Part shown: positions 33,640-45,669 of the stretch, one piece after another
Numbering within the stretch: position 1 is the stretch's first letter
Layout: each line of letters starts with the position of its first letter
Assembly (NCBI RefSeq): GCF_016545825.1
Contig: NC_052614.1
Location: 18,928,559 to 18,992,558, forward strand
Length of the DNA: 64,000 bases
Direction: 5' to 3'
From: Eucalyptus grandis
Lineage: Eukaryota; Streptophyta; Magnoliopsida; Myrtales; Myrtaceae
The notes under the pieces: generated by a model
The model's database searches: none
What the model saw: the letters and a program-made list of their open reading frames with translations, nothing else
Told to the model about the DNA's origin: nothing
Translations under genes and position numbers: made by a program

Positions 33640-35975
33640 GCAAGGCAGCCTTATGAATCGTGGTTTCCTTTGGGATTTGGCAGCAACTTTTCTTGACAAG
33701 GTCAAGCAGCTTTTCCAAAATTGTCTCCCCCGAGCTCAAAATCTCATTGCTGTCCTTTGTCGTTTGGAAATTGACAATTCCCATTGGCTGGTCTATCTTT
33801 GCCATCGGGGACTTGGAAACAACCATTAAGGAGAAATGCTTCTCAGCTTCCTAAAATGGTAATATAGAGGTGAGAGATCATGCTGATAGAATATCATAAA
33901 ATCTTGAATAATTATCAGTATATGGTCTCTCTATCAGATGATAGCAATGATTTAATAAATTGAGGCATGTGATCGATTAAAGCTCTCAACAACAGCAGTA
34001 CGAGAACCCAAAAACAAAGCTTTTTTCCTATAGTGAAACAGCTTCAAAGATTTTCTGAACAAATTAATCAAGATCTCCAGCAAGATATACTTTTGTAACA
34101 CAGGAAATGGTAAGTGTTAATACTAGCAGATAAAGCTTGCTCAACTATTTCTAGCAATATAGCAGAACTCCTCCCACACTTCTAAAGTGCATTAGAATTT
34201 CAGGTTCCATGGCACAAGAAATGGCTTCACAATGCTAGAAAATGACACTCACAGCTACAACAAATTTATTAGTAGAAATTGACTAAGCCACGTGTACGGA
34301 ACAAAACTTTGAAGAGAACACTGTCAAATCCATGACAAGCCTTTGGCTTTCAACACGCCAAAACCTTTTTACACATATTTGGAACTTGTACCCAAGTCCA
34401 GTGGCCATGCCAATTAGGGATCACAAGGAGAGAGGCAGCTCAAGGTCAAATGAGGGGTCTAAACAATCACTCATAAAGAGTGACATGGACAATGAACATA
34501 AACAATTGTTCCACATAATCAAACCTGGATAATGAGGCATAACAGCCCTGCAAGTCTCTTTAAGGTAATCCTCCAGCAATACTTCAAAACAACAATAATA
34601 TTCTGCAAAAAATAGAGTGAGTCACATCTGAGTGATGATCCAATTAAAAGAAGAAAAATGACGAGTTCTGTCATTACATGATTGATGATTCTTTGAAAAG
34701 GCTCCTAGCTAAAAGTAGCTTGTCTCACCTAGGAGAAGCCAAATTCTTCTTTTGACTATGATTGGGCCCTATCTAAGATTTTCTGCTGCCTTCTCAACAA
34801 GTGCACCTCCTAGCAAGTTTTCTCATTCTCAAATTCATCTTTGAAAGTACTTTAAAGAAGTGCCCATTGGATAACCTCCACCATGACCAATTGTTTCAGC
34901 AGCAACCTGTGTTATAATAACAAAGGCATGGTTGACCAATTTCTATGGTGCATTATTGAGATATTACAAGATGTACAACAATTACCTAGAACACTTCAAA
35001 GATGGAATGGGAATTTTTTAGAGATGCTTATTTTCTAAAGTGGCATTAAGAAGGCTCAACTGCACAAAATTATGTGGTGATAGAACTAAGTAGCAGCAGA
35101 TTTTCCTTAGAACATGCATTTAATTAAATCACAGAAGAACAGTTGTGCCTTGAAAAACTCAGAATAGACTTAACAAGGAAAGAGCTTCATCAGTATCTTT
35201 GGGTTGCCCTTCACTGATGGAATCTCATATATTGCCTTACAGTATCGACAAATCTCAAGGTAATCATTTATACCTACATTGTTAACCACATAAATGCAAG
35301 GTATAATGAGATGCGACCTTCAAATTTATTACGAACATTTAGAACGTCAGAGTTTGCGATAAGGCTAGAAATGAAGAAGAGTATGTGCTAGATATATAAA
35401 GCCATACAAGTTCATGGTCTTGAATACAAGGTGGCAATTGATCGACAAAAAAAAAATAGTTAAAAGATGGTAGACACAACATTAGAAAAAACGAAACACC
35501 AATTTACCGCATCATGAGTCATAGCATAACGGTTTCAACTCCAAAAGAGTTGGAATATCAGATGGCGCTTGTTCCACAATGTTTTCAACACCTTTATACT
35601 TTTTCTTCTCTTTGGAAGGATCTACATCGAACACTCGGGGCCTGATCTTCCTGGAAAGGATGTGCACAGACATAATCCTAGCAATCTATGAACAGACGAA
35701 CCTGCAAAATCTGTCAATCAGAAAGCCAATCACAGTGATAGTGCATAAATGGCTAAAAGAAATACAAAAACTCGTTCTTGTTCAAAAATAAAGGGACTCT
35801 TTTCCATGTCTTTGCCATTGCTCCAAAAGTTTCTACCTGCATTTCAAGCCCATCATAGGAATGTTGGACAAGGAAAAACCAATTACAACATCAGTGACAA
35901 CTGAAGTCAACTTCTAGTTATTCCAATTTCTTGCATCAAATCGGTAGCTTCTGCTATAAGTAGGGTCTTATAGCA
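33640..35975 (-). pseudogene. RPN5: RPN5 pseudogene 2 (26S proteasome lid subunit, PSMD12)
   Basis: Second decayed copy, same exon order and spacing as pseudogene 1. Recognisable pieces: 35905-35975 (LIAEATDLMQEIGI); 35775-35860 (VETFGAMAKTWK); 35535-35700 ([20 protein letters not shown]); 35165-35275 ([18 protein letters not shown]); 35030-35115 ([15 protein letters not shown]); 34765-34905 (partly frame-shifted); 33640-33850 ([20 protein letters not shown], ending KAALRA at the canonical end). Some pieces are closer to the family consensus than pseudogene 1, so neither is simply derived from the other. Confidence 0.85.
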
Positions 35976-35999
35976 CAAAAAAATTGTCACTCTAGAATG

Positions 36000-37859
36000 A
36001 AAATATGGTCGAAAAAGGAAGCAAAAGGGACAATAGCAAGGTATAATACAAATACAGGTATCTCCATGAAGAGGATCCCAACCAATTGAAAACTTGCAAA
36101 CAACACAAACACTATAAGATCCCCATAATGGATATATCATGAAATGAATCCCGAACTAGACATGAAAAAGAGGTAATGCAATTCATACAAGAGTAGAAGA
36201 ACAAAAAGTAAAATTTTGGGACAATCATGGGAGAGAATCCAGATACACAAGGTGAGAAACTGAAGATGATTCCACAATATTAGATTCTAAAGGATTCCAC
36301 CATACTAGATTCTAGAGCACAAGTACCAGACCTGAGATCTTGCATACCAACAGATTGCCTAGAGCCAATTCTCATATAGATATGCCAAGCACATTTGTTT
36401 TTTAGATACATAGATGGCATGTCGTAGCTACACATAATGATGGTTCATGATCTAATCTGTACACATATAGGAGACAATCCCTGGAGTATGAAATCTAACC
36501 CTCAAGGTAAAAGGTTGTTAAGATTGATCCTAAATGATTAAAATTGGACTGCAGTTTGGATCAATGATCATAAGACTCCACAAAAAATTAAGGTCTAGAG
36601 TGATCAATTCTTAATCTATTTTCTGTACAAACACCTGTATGTTATCTTTGAAAAGAGGGGATGAAGCTAAAAAATAGAAGACAAAAGCACGAGCGTCACC
36701 ACAGCAGAAGCATATCAGTGAAGAAGCTCTTGTGCCCCTTATAAAAAGGTTAACTAGAGAAGCATCTAGGGCATAAGTAAAGAAGAGATTAAAACAAACA
36801 CAAAACTAGATGATGGCAGTGAAAAGAAGACAGAAGGATGAAAAAAATAAAAAAGGTAAAGAGCTATATGCTATGACGTAAAAAAGAATTCCGTCCCCAG
36901 CCAGAAGAGATGGTTGCCGTACAAAGATGAGAGCATTGTGCTTCTTTGCTGGTTGTGGAGGTACATCAGACCTTCCATTTCCCACAACCAAAGCTCTATG
37001 AAGGGAGGGACCACTTCCAACTCCAGCAATAAAAATGTTATTCTTACTCCAGCGAAAAGTTTATGGATTCTCCCAAATCTGTATAGAAAGTATCTTCACT
37101 TTTGCACAACCACCAATTAAATATTCCATCCAATCTAATTCAGGATGGGGGCAACACCTCATTCTCATTTGTAATCCCCTTATAGTTCAATCCCCAAAGG
37201 TAGCCTTAATTAGCAGCTTTGGCCTTTAGATATTGTTTTAGACATACAATGCATCATGCACAATGAGAACTGGGGCCTAATTTGGTTTACCATGAGGTTG
37301 AGAGCTAATAAACTATGCATAGTAGGATATTCGGGATAGGGATAATAAATCCCATCCTACATCTCCAATGATCCTACTACTGATCCCAAGTGGGAATGAT
37401 TTTTTATGTGACTAACTTCCTTAATTGCATCCTATACAAATAGTAATCCTAAAAACGATTTACAAGGTAAAAACCTTGGATAGTTGTATTAATAGCCACT
37501 AGTCATAATGCTTTGACTAATCCAGAATAACTAATCAGCTTTCAGCATCACATCACAATGAAATAGCATCAATGAAGAATGAAAATCCCACTAGCTTATC
37601 ACCCATACGCAGAGATGAAAAGGCAAATACTTGGACATCGGTTAACCTGGACAACCCCGTTTACTCTGAACAAAGGAGTGTAAGATACTTCTTTCATTAC
37701 AAGAAAGTTCAGGAGCAACTAAATACAGGGAAAACAATTTAACATGTGTGAATGTCCAAGTATCAGTGTCATCAAATAATTTTGACTCCTTTAATATCAC
37801 TTGAAGTGGAATGCGAAGCGTGCTTTTATGTGGGAAGATAGAAGTTCATGCCCCAAGAA
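36000..37859. repeat. Flank of RPN5 pseudogene 2, duplicated at 29760-31248
   Basis: No gene recognised. The most conserved block (36890-37145) is open on the minus strand in part (NGRSDVPPQPAKKHNALIF), and the matching frame is present in copy 1 (YGRSAVPPQSAAQHNAIAF), which may mean an old exon. The block ends at 37859, where it is joined to the TNL-2 downstream region. Confidence 0.5.
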
Positions 37860-37885
37860 CACAGAAATTCAGCGGTCTGATTGGG

Positions 37886-38160
37886 GTTCTAAAATGCAGT
37901 TGAAGCTGAGAGACCGCAGGAAAGCTCGAGAGATGTGTGCGTGCGTTTACCTGGAGCGGATGGAGAGGGCGTTGCCAGCCGTGGCGTCGCCTCGTCACCG
38001 TCACCATCGTCAACTCCGCCACGCCGACCGACCTGCCCACTTGCCTGCGGTGGACACGCGGTGCGAACGGTGGCTTCGATCTTCAGGCCTCGGAAACTTC
38101 CATGGACGTCAAGCCGTAGTTCTCTCCTGCCCCCCCTCGCTCTCGAGGTTCGCTCACGCG
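37886..38160 (-). pseudogene. Second copy of the unrecognised first exon
   Basis: Paralogue of 9668-9985 next to TNL-2. The minus strand keeps an open frame (MVTVTRRRHGWQRPLHPLQ) ending at an AG/GTAAAC donor, in the same phase as the copy at 9725. The alternative ATG at 9756 is ACG here, which argues for the frame shared by both copies or for no coding role. The second, membrane-helix exon is absent because the sequence switches to the RPN5 block at 37859. Confidence 0.4.
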
Positions 38161-38242
38161 GACTCGGAGCTCGATATCAAAGAGGAAGGCCAACGGTCGA
38201 ATAGTAAGCTATGATAGACCAATGGGGAGCTCTGTGACACAT

Positions 38243-39379
38243 TCAAGCAAGTTCCGTCTTCTGCGTACGCCTAAAATTCAATACGTCGAGCGATTGTTCG
38301 AGAGATGGGCATTCAGAAATTTGGAAATATCGCAAGTGTTTCAAGTCTGACAAATTCGTCAAGGCTTTTAATTTTCCGCAGAATGAAATAAAAAGCCCCG
38401 ATAGTCCAATGGGAAGCTCTGGGACACATTCAAGCCGGTGGCAATAATGAAGAGCGAGCTTGTTGAGACGGGTTAGCTGGGAAAGACGGGGCAAGGACTG
38501 CCCCTGGCAGGTAACATTTAGAACTGTTAAGCCGGAGGGCAGTTCCGGTAATTCCCGAAGCTTTGCACAATGATGAAGGTTGAGCTTCTCTAGCGAAATT
38601 AGTTTGCATATATTATTAGGTAGTCGCTCCAGATTTTTGCAAACCAAAGCTTCCAACTCTTGGAGTTTTGCCAACATCCCTATGGCATCGGGCAATTCCG
38701 TTATGTCAGTTCCAAAAATATACAAGATCCTCAGATTTTGCAAATTCCCAATACTTTCAGGTAATTTCGTAATTGATGTCCATCCTAAGACAAACTCAAT
38801 CAGTGATGCTAGATTTCCTATCGAGTCGGGGATCTCTGTCAATGAGGAGCAGCCATGTAAGGACAAGCTTTGTAGAGATGCTAGATTGCCTATGGAGCTA
38901 GGAATATGAGCTAACTTTTTACACTGATTGGCAAGAATAACCTTAAGTTCCTTCATGGCACCAATGGATTTAGGTAATTCTTCAATTGCTAAATCACGTA
39001 TGTGTAGTTGAGTTAATGAAACCAAGGAGCCCATGGATTCAGGAAGTTGAGAAATTTTACAATGACTGAGAGATAGACACTCCAACTTCATCAAACTATC
39101 ACTCGAAATAGGAATATCTTGTATACCCGTTTCTTGTATGACAAGCCTTGTCAATTCTGCCATTCTACCTATTCCTTCCGGTAGCTTGTTGAGTTTCCAA
39201 CATCTAGAGGCATCCAAGGAAACAAGAGTCTTGATGTCTCCAATAGAAGGATGAAGCTCTTCTAGATTCCAACAATTTTCAAGATTTAAAATCTCCAACC
39301 TTTTGAAAGTGGACAAGTCGGGAGTTCTTTTCAAAGATAAACAATTTGCGAGGTTGAGAACTTTGAGTTCAGTCGCCAT
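38243..39379 (-). CDS. TNL-2 exon 4: LRR region, intact and longer
   Basis: 1,137-nt exon, open from the TTCTAG acceptor to a stop at 38243 (378 codons). About 13 leucine-rich repeats of roughly 23 residues follow ELKVLNLANCLSLKRTPDLS, for example MAELTRLVIQETGIQDIP, LKVILANQCKKLAHIPSSIG and LASLQSLSLHGCSSLTEIP, ending in a post-LRR segment LPELPIGL-type. LRRs of this class determine recognition specificity and often vary by unequal exchange; the extra block relative to TNL-1 is of that kind. Confidence 0.88.
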   Translation of the reverse strand: MATELKVLNLANCLSLKRTPDLSTFKRLEILNLENCWNLEELHPSIGDIKTLVSLDASRCWKLNKLPEGIGRMAELTRLVIQETGIQDIPISSDSLMKLECLSLSHCKISQLPESMGSLVSLTQLHIRDLAIEELPKSIGAMKELKVILANQCKKLAHIPSSIGNLASLQSLSLHGCSSLTEIPDSIGNLASLIEFVLGWTSITKLPESIGNLQNLRILYIFGTDITELPDAIGMLAKLQELEALVCKNLERLPNNICKLISLEKLNLHHCAKLRELPELPSGLTVLNVTCQGQSLPRLSQLTRLNKLALHYCHRLECVPELPIGLSGLFISFCGKLKALTNLSDLKHLRYFQISECPSLEQSLDVLNFRRTQKTELA

Positions 39380-39873
39380 CTAGAAGAAAGAAAGGATATG
39401 TTAGTGTAATTGGACTATCGCAACTTGTGATTTGTTACTACTCCTTATGTATTTTACTTTTTAGAATTCCTCAAAATTACCCATGCTCCTCTACTCCTTC
39501 ACGGTTGTCCTATTTAATTTTGAATGTCTCTTTTGTTAGTGTTTGGCCACACCAACAAATGAATATCTTTTAAGCATATTGATTGCAAAAAAAATATTAT
39601 GGTGTACAAGTGCTAACTGCATGTAATTTTGAATAACATTACAAAGGAGATATTTGATTATTAGACATAAGCCACTTATATTATCAAAAAAGCACATGAC
39701 AAATCCAAATGAAAGAGAGATGCAATCATTGGGCACCATGTTTTCCTTTAATACAATGAAATTAAAGAGAAACAGCTAGTTTAATTATGAAAATCAATTT
39801 TCAAATGTTATACATACAAGAAAAAAATATTGTTAAAAAAAAAAAAAACTTAAATGCCTTCTTTACATCTTAC

Positions 39874-40155
39874 CTTGAATGGAACCCATCCTCCCCAATC
39901 CTCCGAAATTGCACTAGCTGGCAGATCAAGTACAACTAATTTCTTCAAATGAAAGTTGACCGCAGTGAAATTTGAGGGACAATACTTCCACCAAAGCCAT
40001 CTTAATTTAGGAAATAAGCTTTGGCAATCTCCAGTGAAATTCGCACCATCCACTCGAAGGAATCTCAAGTTGGTCAATTCTTTAAATTGTTCAGCTGCGT
40101 ATCTTCTTTCATAACCCCATTTGTCAAGAGCAATGGACTCAATCTTTCTAGTACC
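39874..40155 (-). CDS. TNL-2 exon 3: linker
   Basis: 282-nt phase-0 exon, aligned without gaps to TNL-1 exon 3. Motifs TNLRFLRVDGANFTGDCQSL and KKLVVLDLPASAISEDWGGW. Acceptor GGTAG and donor AAG/GTAAGA are intact. Intact on its own, but part of a broken gene. Confidence 0.88.
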
Positions 40156-41051
40156 CTACCATTTGGCAACATTGTAGATTATAAGTTTTGAATGATGAGA
40201 TTAGACCAATTGATATAAAATAAAATGCACCTATTTCAATTTGTTGGCATACTACTATGGTGTACACTTCTCCCTTCTTTGTGAAATGAAAGGTTGTGGA
40301 TGCATATTATTCATCTAATCTATGTAAAGATGGAGAAGCTCAATCGGTTGGTTCTGCGCTTTTTCCTCATCCAACTATACCCTTCACAATTTGCACCTTC
40401 TGAATTCATAAAATTTGTGTCCATTTGCAACTGCAATGGAAGGCCTCTCTTCATGCATCCACTAATTCAAATATATCTATCAAAATTCATGCCCTTTGTA
40501 TGTGAAATCACACTACCTTTACTCTATCATGTATTTGTGAACCAATACAACTCTAACCATCCAAAAACATCAATTAAACTTGCCATCATATAACTATCAA
40601 AATTAAAGAATCCCAATTGTAGACCCTCACTATTGATTTACTTTGTTAGCAATTCTCCGTATCAAAATGAAAACAAGAATGTCATTGCAAAAGTTATGCA
40701 TGTGTTTTACATTCCTTTCTTATCACGTGTTTCTTTTGTGAGTGTTTTTCATTATACATGAAGGAAAATTGGTAATATCAAATATTCTATTTTTGAATTG
40801 CTATAGATATTTGATGCTATCTTTTCATTTTCGTGTTGATTTTGTCACGGTGAAGTAGTAGTCATCTAAATTTTGCTTATTTTTACCATAGATTTCTAGG
40901 ATCAGGCAAACAACAATTAATCAAATGGACTCTTTTGCTTGTGGAAGCAGCAAGTTATGGGGACTCAAGACTAATACTTATTTTTATTTCAAACAAGAAA
41001 GGGAAGATGGACCCACATTCACTAACTAAGATAAGTGGAAAAAACTCATAC

Positions 41052-42141
41052 CTTGCAATTGTCAAGCACATCTAGGGCTTCCTCATCGATCCACAATCTG
41101 CTACGTTCTTGAGGCTCATTTGGATTTTCTAGATAAACAATTTCCCTTCCAAGATCTCTCAATTGATCATGCATCAATAACTTTCCGTATTCATCAATTT
41201 TAATTAGGGACATAAGACTTAATACTTCAATCCCATTCCCAGGGAAAAAATCACAAGCATCCCACATATAAGTTGGATTTTGTTTACATGATCCAATGAA
41301 ATAGCATGCAATATCCAAAAATATTTGTTGCTCCCCATAATCTAATGCTTCGTAACTTATTTTCAGCTTCTCTCGCACTTTCTCATGGGGCACTTTCTTT
41401 AATTTTTTTAATGTATCTTTCCATACGTTTTTTCTCTTTCTACATAAGAATGAACCTACAACTTCGAGAGCTAATGGGAGCCCCCCAGTAGTAGATACAA
41501 TATCATGAGAGACAACTTCATAATCACTCGGAGGAGAATCCTATTGAAATGCATGTCTACAAAATAAAATCAATGATTGATCCAAAGACAACTCGTTGAG
41601 ATGGTACATGTGGTATGCACTAGCTTGGTCAAGAACATCCTTGTTTCTAGTTGTTATGATGACTATGCTTCCTGCTTTAAACCAACCACAGTCAACCAAA
41701 TATTTCAAGTGAGCACTATCATCTATATCATCAAGAAAAATGAGTGCTTTCTTATGTGCAAATCGAGATTTGATGAGACGGAGTCCCTCGTCCACATTAG
41801 ACACATCACACCAACTTCCAAGGCTAGATATGAGCTGCTTTTGTAGGCATTTAATACCCTCACGTTGGTATGTTTCTCGACAATCTGCCACAAAGCTATG
41901 ATATTCAAATTGATCAAAGAACTTGTTGTATAATGCCTTCGCAAGAGTCGTTTTTCCGATGCCGCCCATTCCATAAATTCCAATAATCCATGTACCATTG
42001 AATTTAGCATCTATCAAGCTCATAATTTGTTTGACATGATCATCAATTCCTACCAACTGTTGGGGAACAATTAGTTGAAATGTACCTTTTAACTCGCTTA
42101 GAACTTTTGTAACAACAATTTTGACCAATGCTCCTTCATGC
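41052..42141 (-). pseudogene. TNL-2 exon 2: NB-ARC domain, one nonsense codon
   Basis: 1,090-nt exon, the same length as in TNL-1. P-loop GIYGMGGIGKTTLAK, kinase-2 KKALIFLDDID, RNBS-B GSIVIITTRNKDVL, GGLPLALEV, and MHD motif LLMHDQLRDLGREIV are present. The codon after HAFQ is TAG where TNL-1 has AAG (lysine), cutting the domain between RNBS-B and GLPL. Otherwise the frame is open on both sides. Confidence 0.9.
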
Positions 42142-42248
42142 CTGTTACATTACGATGAATTTCAGAAAAGGAGGGGATATATATATCCATTTTCAAGAAA
42201 GGTCTATTTGCGAGAAATTAAACAATGATTTGGTTGAGATTACTGTAC

Positions 42249-42810
42249 CCATTATCAATTTTCTCCGATTCCCATCCTTTTATACAACTGATTTCTTCGA
42301 GTGCTTCTTCCCATTCCTTCACAAACATCTCAGCCAAATCCTCTTTATGTGCATTGATAGCATCTCCAAATCTCCCTTTAAGATGGCGCATCTGCGAGGG
42401 TTCCACTTTATAAAATATGGGCAACACTATTTGCCCTCCGCTTCTCTTGCACTTCAATATCTGAGCCAGCTCACGAAGGCACCATTTGCTAAAGCGTAGT
42501 TCTCGGATATAATCGGGATCAATATCGTGGACTGCATCATGCTGCATATAAGCTCTGGACCAATCTCCTCACCAACACGAAGGTCATTGTTGTCTCTGAA
42601 CACGTGAATTCCTGCATCAACAAGGCTAGTATAGAGATAATCAGTGAAGCCTTTGCGAGTGTCTTTCCCTCTAAAGCTCAAGAACACTTCGTAAGTATCT
42701 TCCTTTGGCCTTTTGGTTCTGCCTTCATAATCACCGACAAGTGGAGAGGTTGATGAGGAAGATGCCTTGTACATTGGATTTTCTAGATTAGTGGGTCTTT
42801 TTCTATTCAT
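42249..42810 (-). pseudogene. TNL-2 exon 1: TIR domain, frameshifted
   Basis: TIR motifs YEVFLSFRGKDTRKGFTDYL, DAGIHVFRDNNDLRVGEEI and IPIISENYA are in one frame; after a single missing base relative to TNL-1 (near 42493) the continuation KWCLRELAQILKCKR and FYKVEPSQMRH is in another. The catalytic glutamate region lies just beyond the shift. Donor GG/GTACAG at 42248. Confidence 0.88.
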
Positions 42811-43131
42811 CTCGAGAGGATTGTGAAAGTTATTGATGAAGTAGGAAATGGAGGAGAGAAATATGGAATCCCAAATCTGGAAATAGCAAAAATGTCTCTC
42901 AAGACTTGAGCTCGGAGCTACATTCAAACAAAAATAGAAACTCTTCAACAACTCATTAGAAGAAAATGGAGCAAACAAAGCATGAAACAGAAAAGAGGAA
43001 GGAGTCAATTGACTAATTTTTTTTGGACGGAAGTCAATTGACTACTTAAGGTGTGCTCAAACAACACAATCCAGGGATCTCCACTGATTTTCAGCCTTCG
43101 GCGTTGGATTACCAACACACGACCCTCTGAT

Positions 43132-43581
43132 ATGCGTGCTTTGAACGATGCTCAGTTCTTATCATCCAACGGTCCAAGACTCTGCATGCTAATCGAACCG
43201 CTGTGAGGTATTCTACGGAAAGAACTATTAATGCACGCGTAATTGATTGACCACGGTGGGGGGCATGCTGTCGCCTTCATTGAAATTTGAGGTACAGCGC
43301 TGGCTTTGACGTGACTTGCTTTTTCCATTAATAAAATAATAGAAAAGAAAACTAAAATGCGTGCTTTGAGCAATGCTCAGTTCTTATCATGCAACGGTCC
43401 AAGACTCTGCATGCTAATCGAACCGCTTTGAGGTATTCTACGGAAAGAACTATTAATGCACGCGTAATTGACTGACCACGGTGGGGGCATGCTGTCGCCT
43501 TCATTGAAATTTGAGGTACAGCGCTGGCTTTGACTTGACTTGCTTTTTCCATTAATAAAATAATAGAAAAGAAAACTAAAA
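43132..43581. repeat. 225-bp tandem duplication in TNL-2 upstream flank
   Basis: Two copies (43132-43356 and 43357-43581) of the TNL upstream block, each with ATGCGTGCTTTGA, AACGGTCCAAGACTCTGCAT, CTAATCGAACCGCT and CACGCGTAATTGA, separated by a few substitutions. Upstream of TNL-2, this is the counterpart of 14634-14830 upstream of TNL-1. Confidence 0.9.
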
Positions 43582-45509
43582 TGCGTGAATCAATGACGAA
43601 AGCATCAATCGTGGGATTATATAGGATTTTGTTCTTAAAAGTCTGCAGGACGAATTACTTTTTCTATCCACAATGGAAACTTTTTCTTTTTTTTTCTAAA
43701 GAGGTTCCTCGGGAAAAGCAACTTTTAAAATGAATCTCTTCCAAAACAATTTTTTCAAACTAGATTTTCCGATGCTATATCATGTTTAAAGATTATTAGT
43801 CATCACCCTCCGCCTAAGTCATTTTTACCTCCCTCCTTTAGATAATAATTTTTAACATTTTACATATATTTTATTTTTACGGTAACGCATTAATGAATTG
43901 CTAACCAATGGTTCTCCGCAATTGAATAATTATTCTGTGATGCCTTTTTCCTTTTTATGTCATCTTTTGTCAAACTTTTTTTTTTCATGTTAAACATTCT
44001 CAGCCAATGAGTTCTTCACCAACATTATAATTTTTTGCAACACAACAGAGAGGATTCAAATATTATCTTATATGACATTGAAAGAGGTTATTCGAAAAAT
44101 TGAAGCTATTAAATAGAGAGAGACTGCATTAAACACGAGACCATCGTGTGATTACCTGGACACTGGGCGTATTATCGGTATATATTTTGCTCTTTTTGCT
44201 ACTTTGAAAAGGCGCTTAGTTTAAAAAACCTATCAAGGTAAGAGCAGATACTCACTTCTTTTTTCAAACCTACAAGCATTCTTCTCTTGCCTTGATAAGA
44301 TGAAACAAAAAAGGCTCAACGGCTTAGTACGCAAGTGACTAACCTCACCTCATTATTCTAGGATCAAAAGCTAATACATTAATAGATTATGATGGAACAT
44401 TGTGTCACATGATAAAGTGATTTGAAGTTTCAACACATCGGAAAGCCCTTGATATACGAAGTTATAATTCTATGATCACAATCACATGTCCTATGATAAG
44501 GTCCAAATGGACTCCTTTAATTAGAGATGTACAAAATGCATGAAATGCATAGGCCATATTTAGGATTATGATTGGATGGATAATTAGTAGTATCAACAAT
44601 AAACAAGAGTTATATCAAGTACCAACACCGATCATATGCTCAACATCCCAATCCTGGTTCTTACATTATTGTGCTAGGCAACTCCACCCGAGCCTTGCTG
44701 TCGCTGGATAAAATATTGTCAGCTTTGCTAATGTTTTTCAATTCCTAATTTCCCCCCTATTTTTCATTCATTGTGCAAAATATTTTTAAAAGGTGCAGAA
44801 ATTTGAAAAAATGTGGAAAAGGAAACACTTGAAAATGTGTTCGCGGCCACTTATGTCCACCTATAGGTCTCGAGCTGTAAATGAATGCAATTGAAGCTCT
44901 CCTCAAGAACCAAATAATTGATTTATGAAATGCATCAATATGATGAAACTTATACTACAAATATCTAAATTAGTTTGGTGCGTTCAACCCAAAAATTTTC
45001 ATGAATGCCTCTGACATTGTCTCCACCTAGTTCAATCTTACAAGTGTACTTTTTTCGAATTCCTTCGCATGCATTTTACAGTTCACTTCAACTAATGACT
45101 ATAAGACACGTGAATCAATCTACAATGTCGTTGAGCCCACGTCTTCTCTTCTTTGGTATGGCAACGATCTACCAGTCCTAACAACAAAACATGGAGTCAC
45201 TCATTGCTAGTAAGTCGGATTATGAATGGGCTTTCTTGAATTTGACTTAATTAGAAATATATTTCTCGATACGACTCTTCAATTAGCTCAAAGTGTGAAA
45301 TTGGAGAGCACATTAAACATGACGTTCCAAATCAGTTAATTCATATTTATGCATATTCTCTTTTATATTATCTGCATTAATGTAAATTTCGGAAAAAATA
45401 AATGAAATGGCCATAGCTTTGCACACTGACATCAATGATGTAATCAGCTTTTGGAGTGAAGAAGAGATGATAAAATGCTTCTCATACTTTCATGAGGGTT
45501 TGCCATACA
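43582..45509. repeat. Flank repeat unit 5
   Basis: Non-coding; carries the CTCAACGGCTTAGTACGCAA marker at 44315 and CCTATGATAAGGTCCAAATG at about 44490, and continues beyond the MITE at 55711. No gene seen. Confidence 0.6.
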
Positions 45510-45669
45510 TGAGATATTTAGGAAAATTACCAAAAAAGTCATAAATCTATTGGAATTATGCCAATTCAGTTATAAATTTGTTTGTTTTTTTTTTGGTTAA
45601 TTGAGTCCTAATCTTTTGGAATTGTACTAGTTCATTCATTCCGGCCAAAATTGACCAAGCGGAGCTAAT

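Larger units (their letters stand above)
38243..42810 (-). pseudogene. TNL-2: TIR-NB-ARC-LRR resistance gene copy, disabled by frameshift and nonsense
   Basis: Paralogue of TNL-1 with the same four-exon layout: TIR (42810-42249), NB-ARC (42141-41052), linker (40155-39874) and LRR (39379-38243). Introns are 107, 896 and 494 bp, all GT-AG, close to those of TNL-1. The likely start is ATG at 42808-42810 (MNRKRPTNLENP). Two lesions: a 1-base deletion in the TIR exon (about 42493) and a TAG replacing a lysine codon of TNL-1 in NB-ARC (about 41541). The LRR exon is intact and longer than in TNL-1. Each copy is broken where the other is whole. The introns hold only AT-rich sequence and an A-run near 39835-39848. 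Confidence 0.88.

Noticed and set aside
36806..36991. 61-codon frame called a gene
   Set aside because: Only the first half is conserved with copy 1, and the rest is a hydrophobic tail in AT-rich DNA. It is kept as a conserved block of unknown role, not as a gene.
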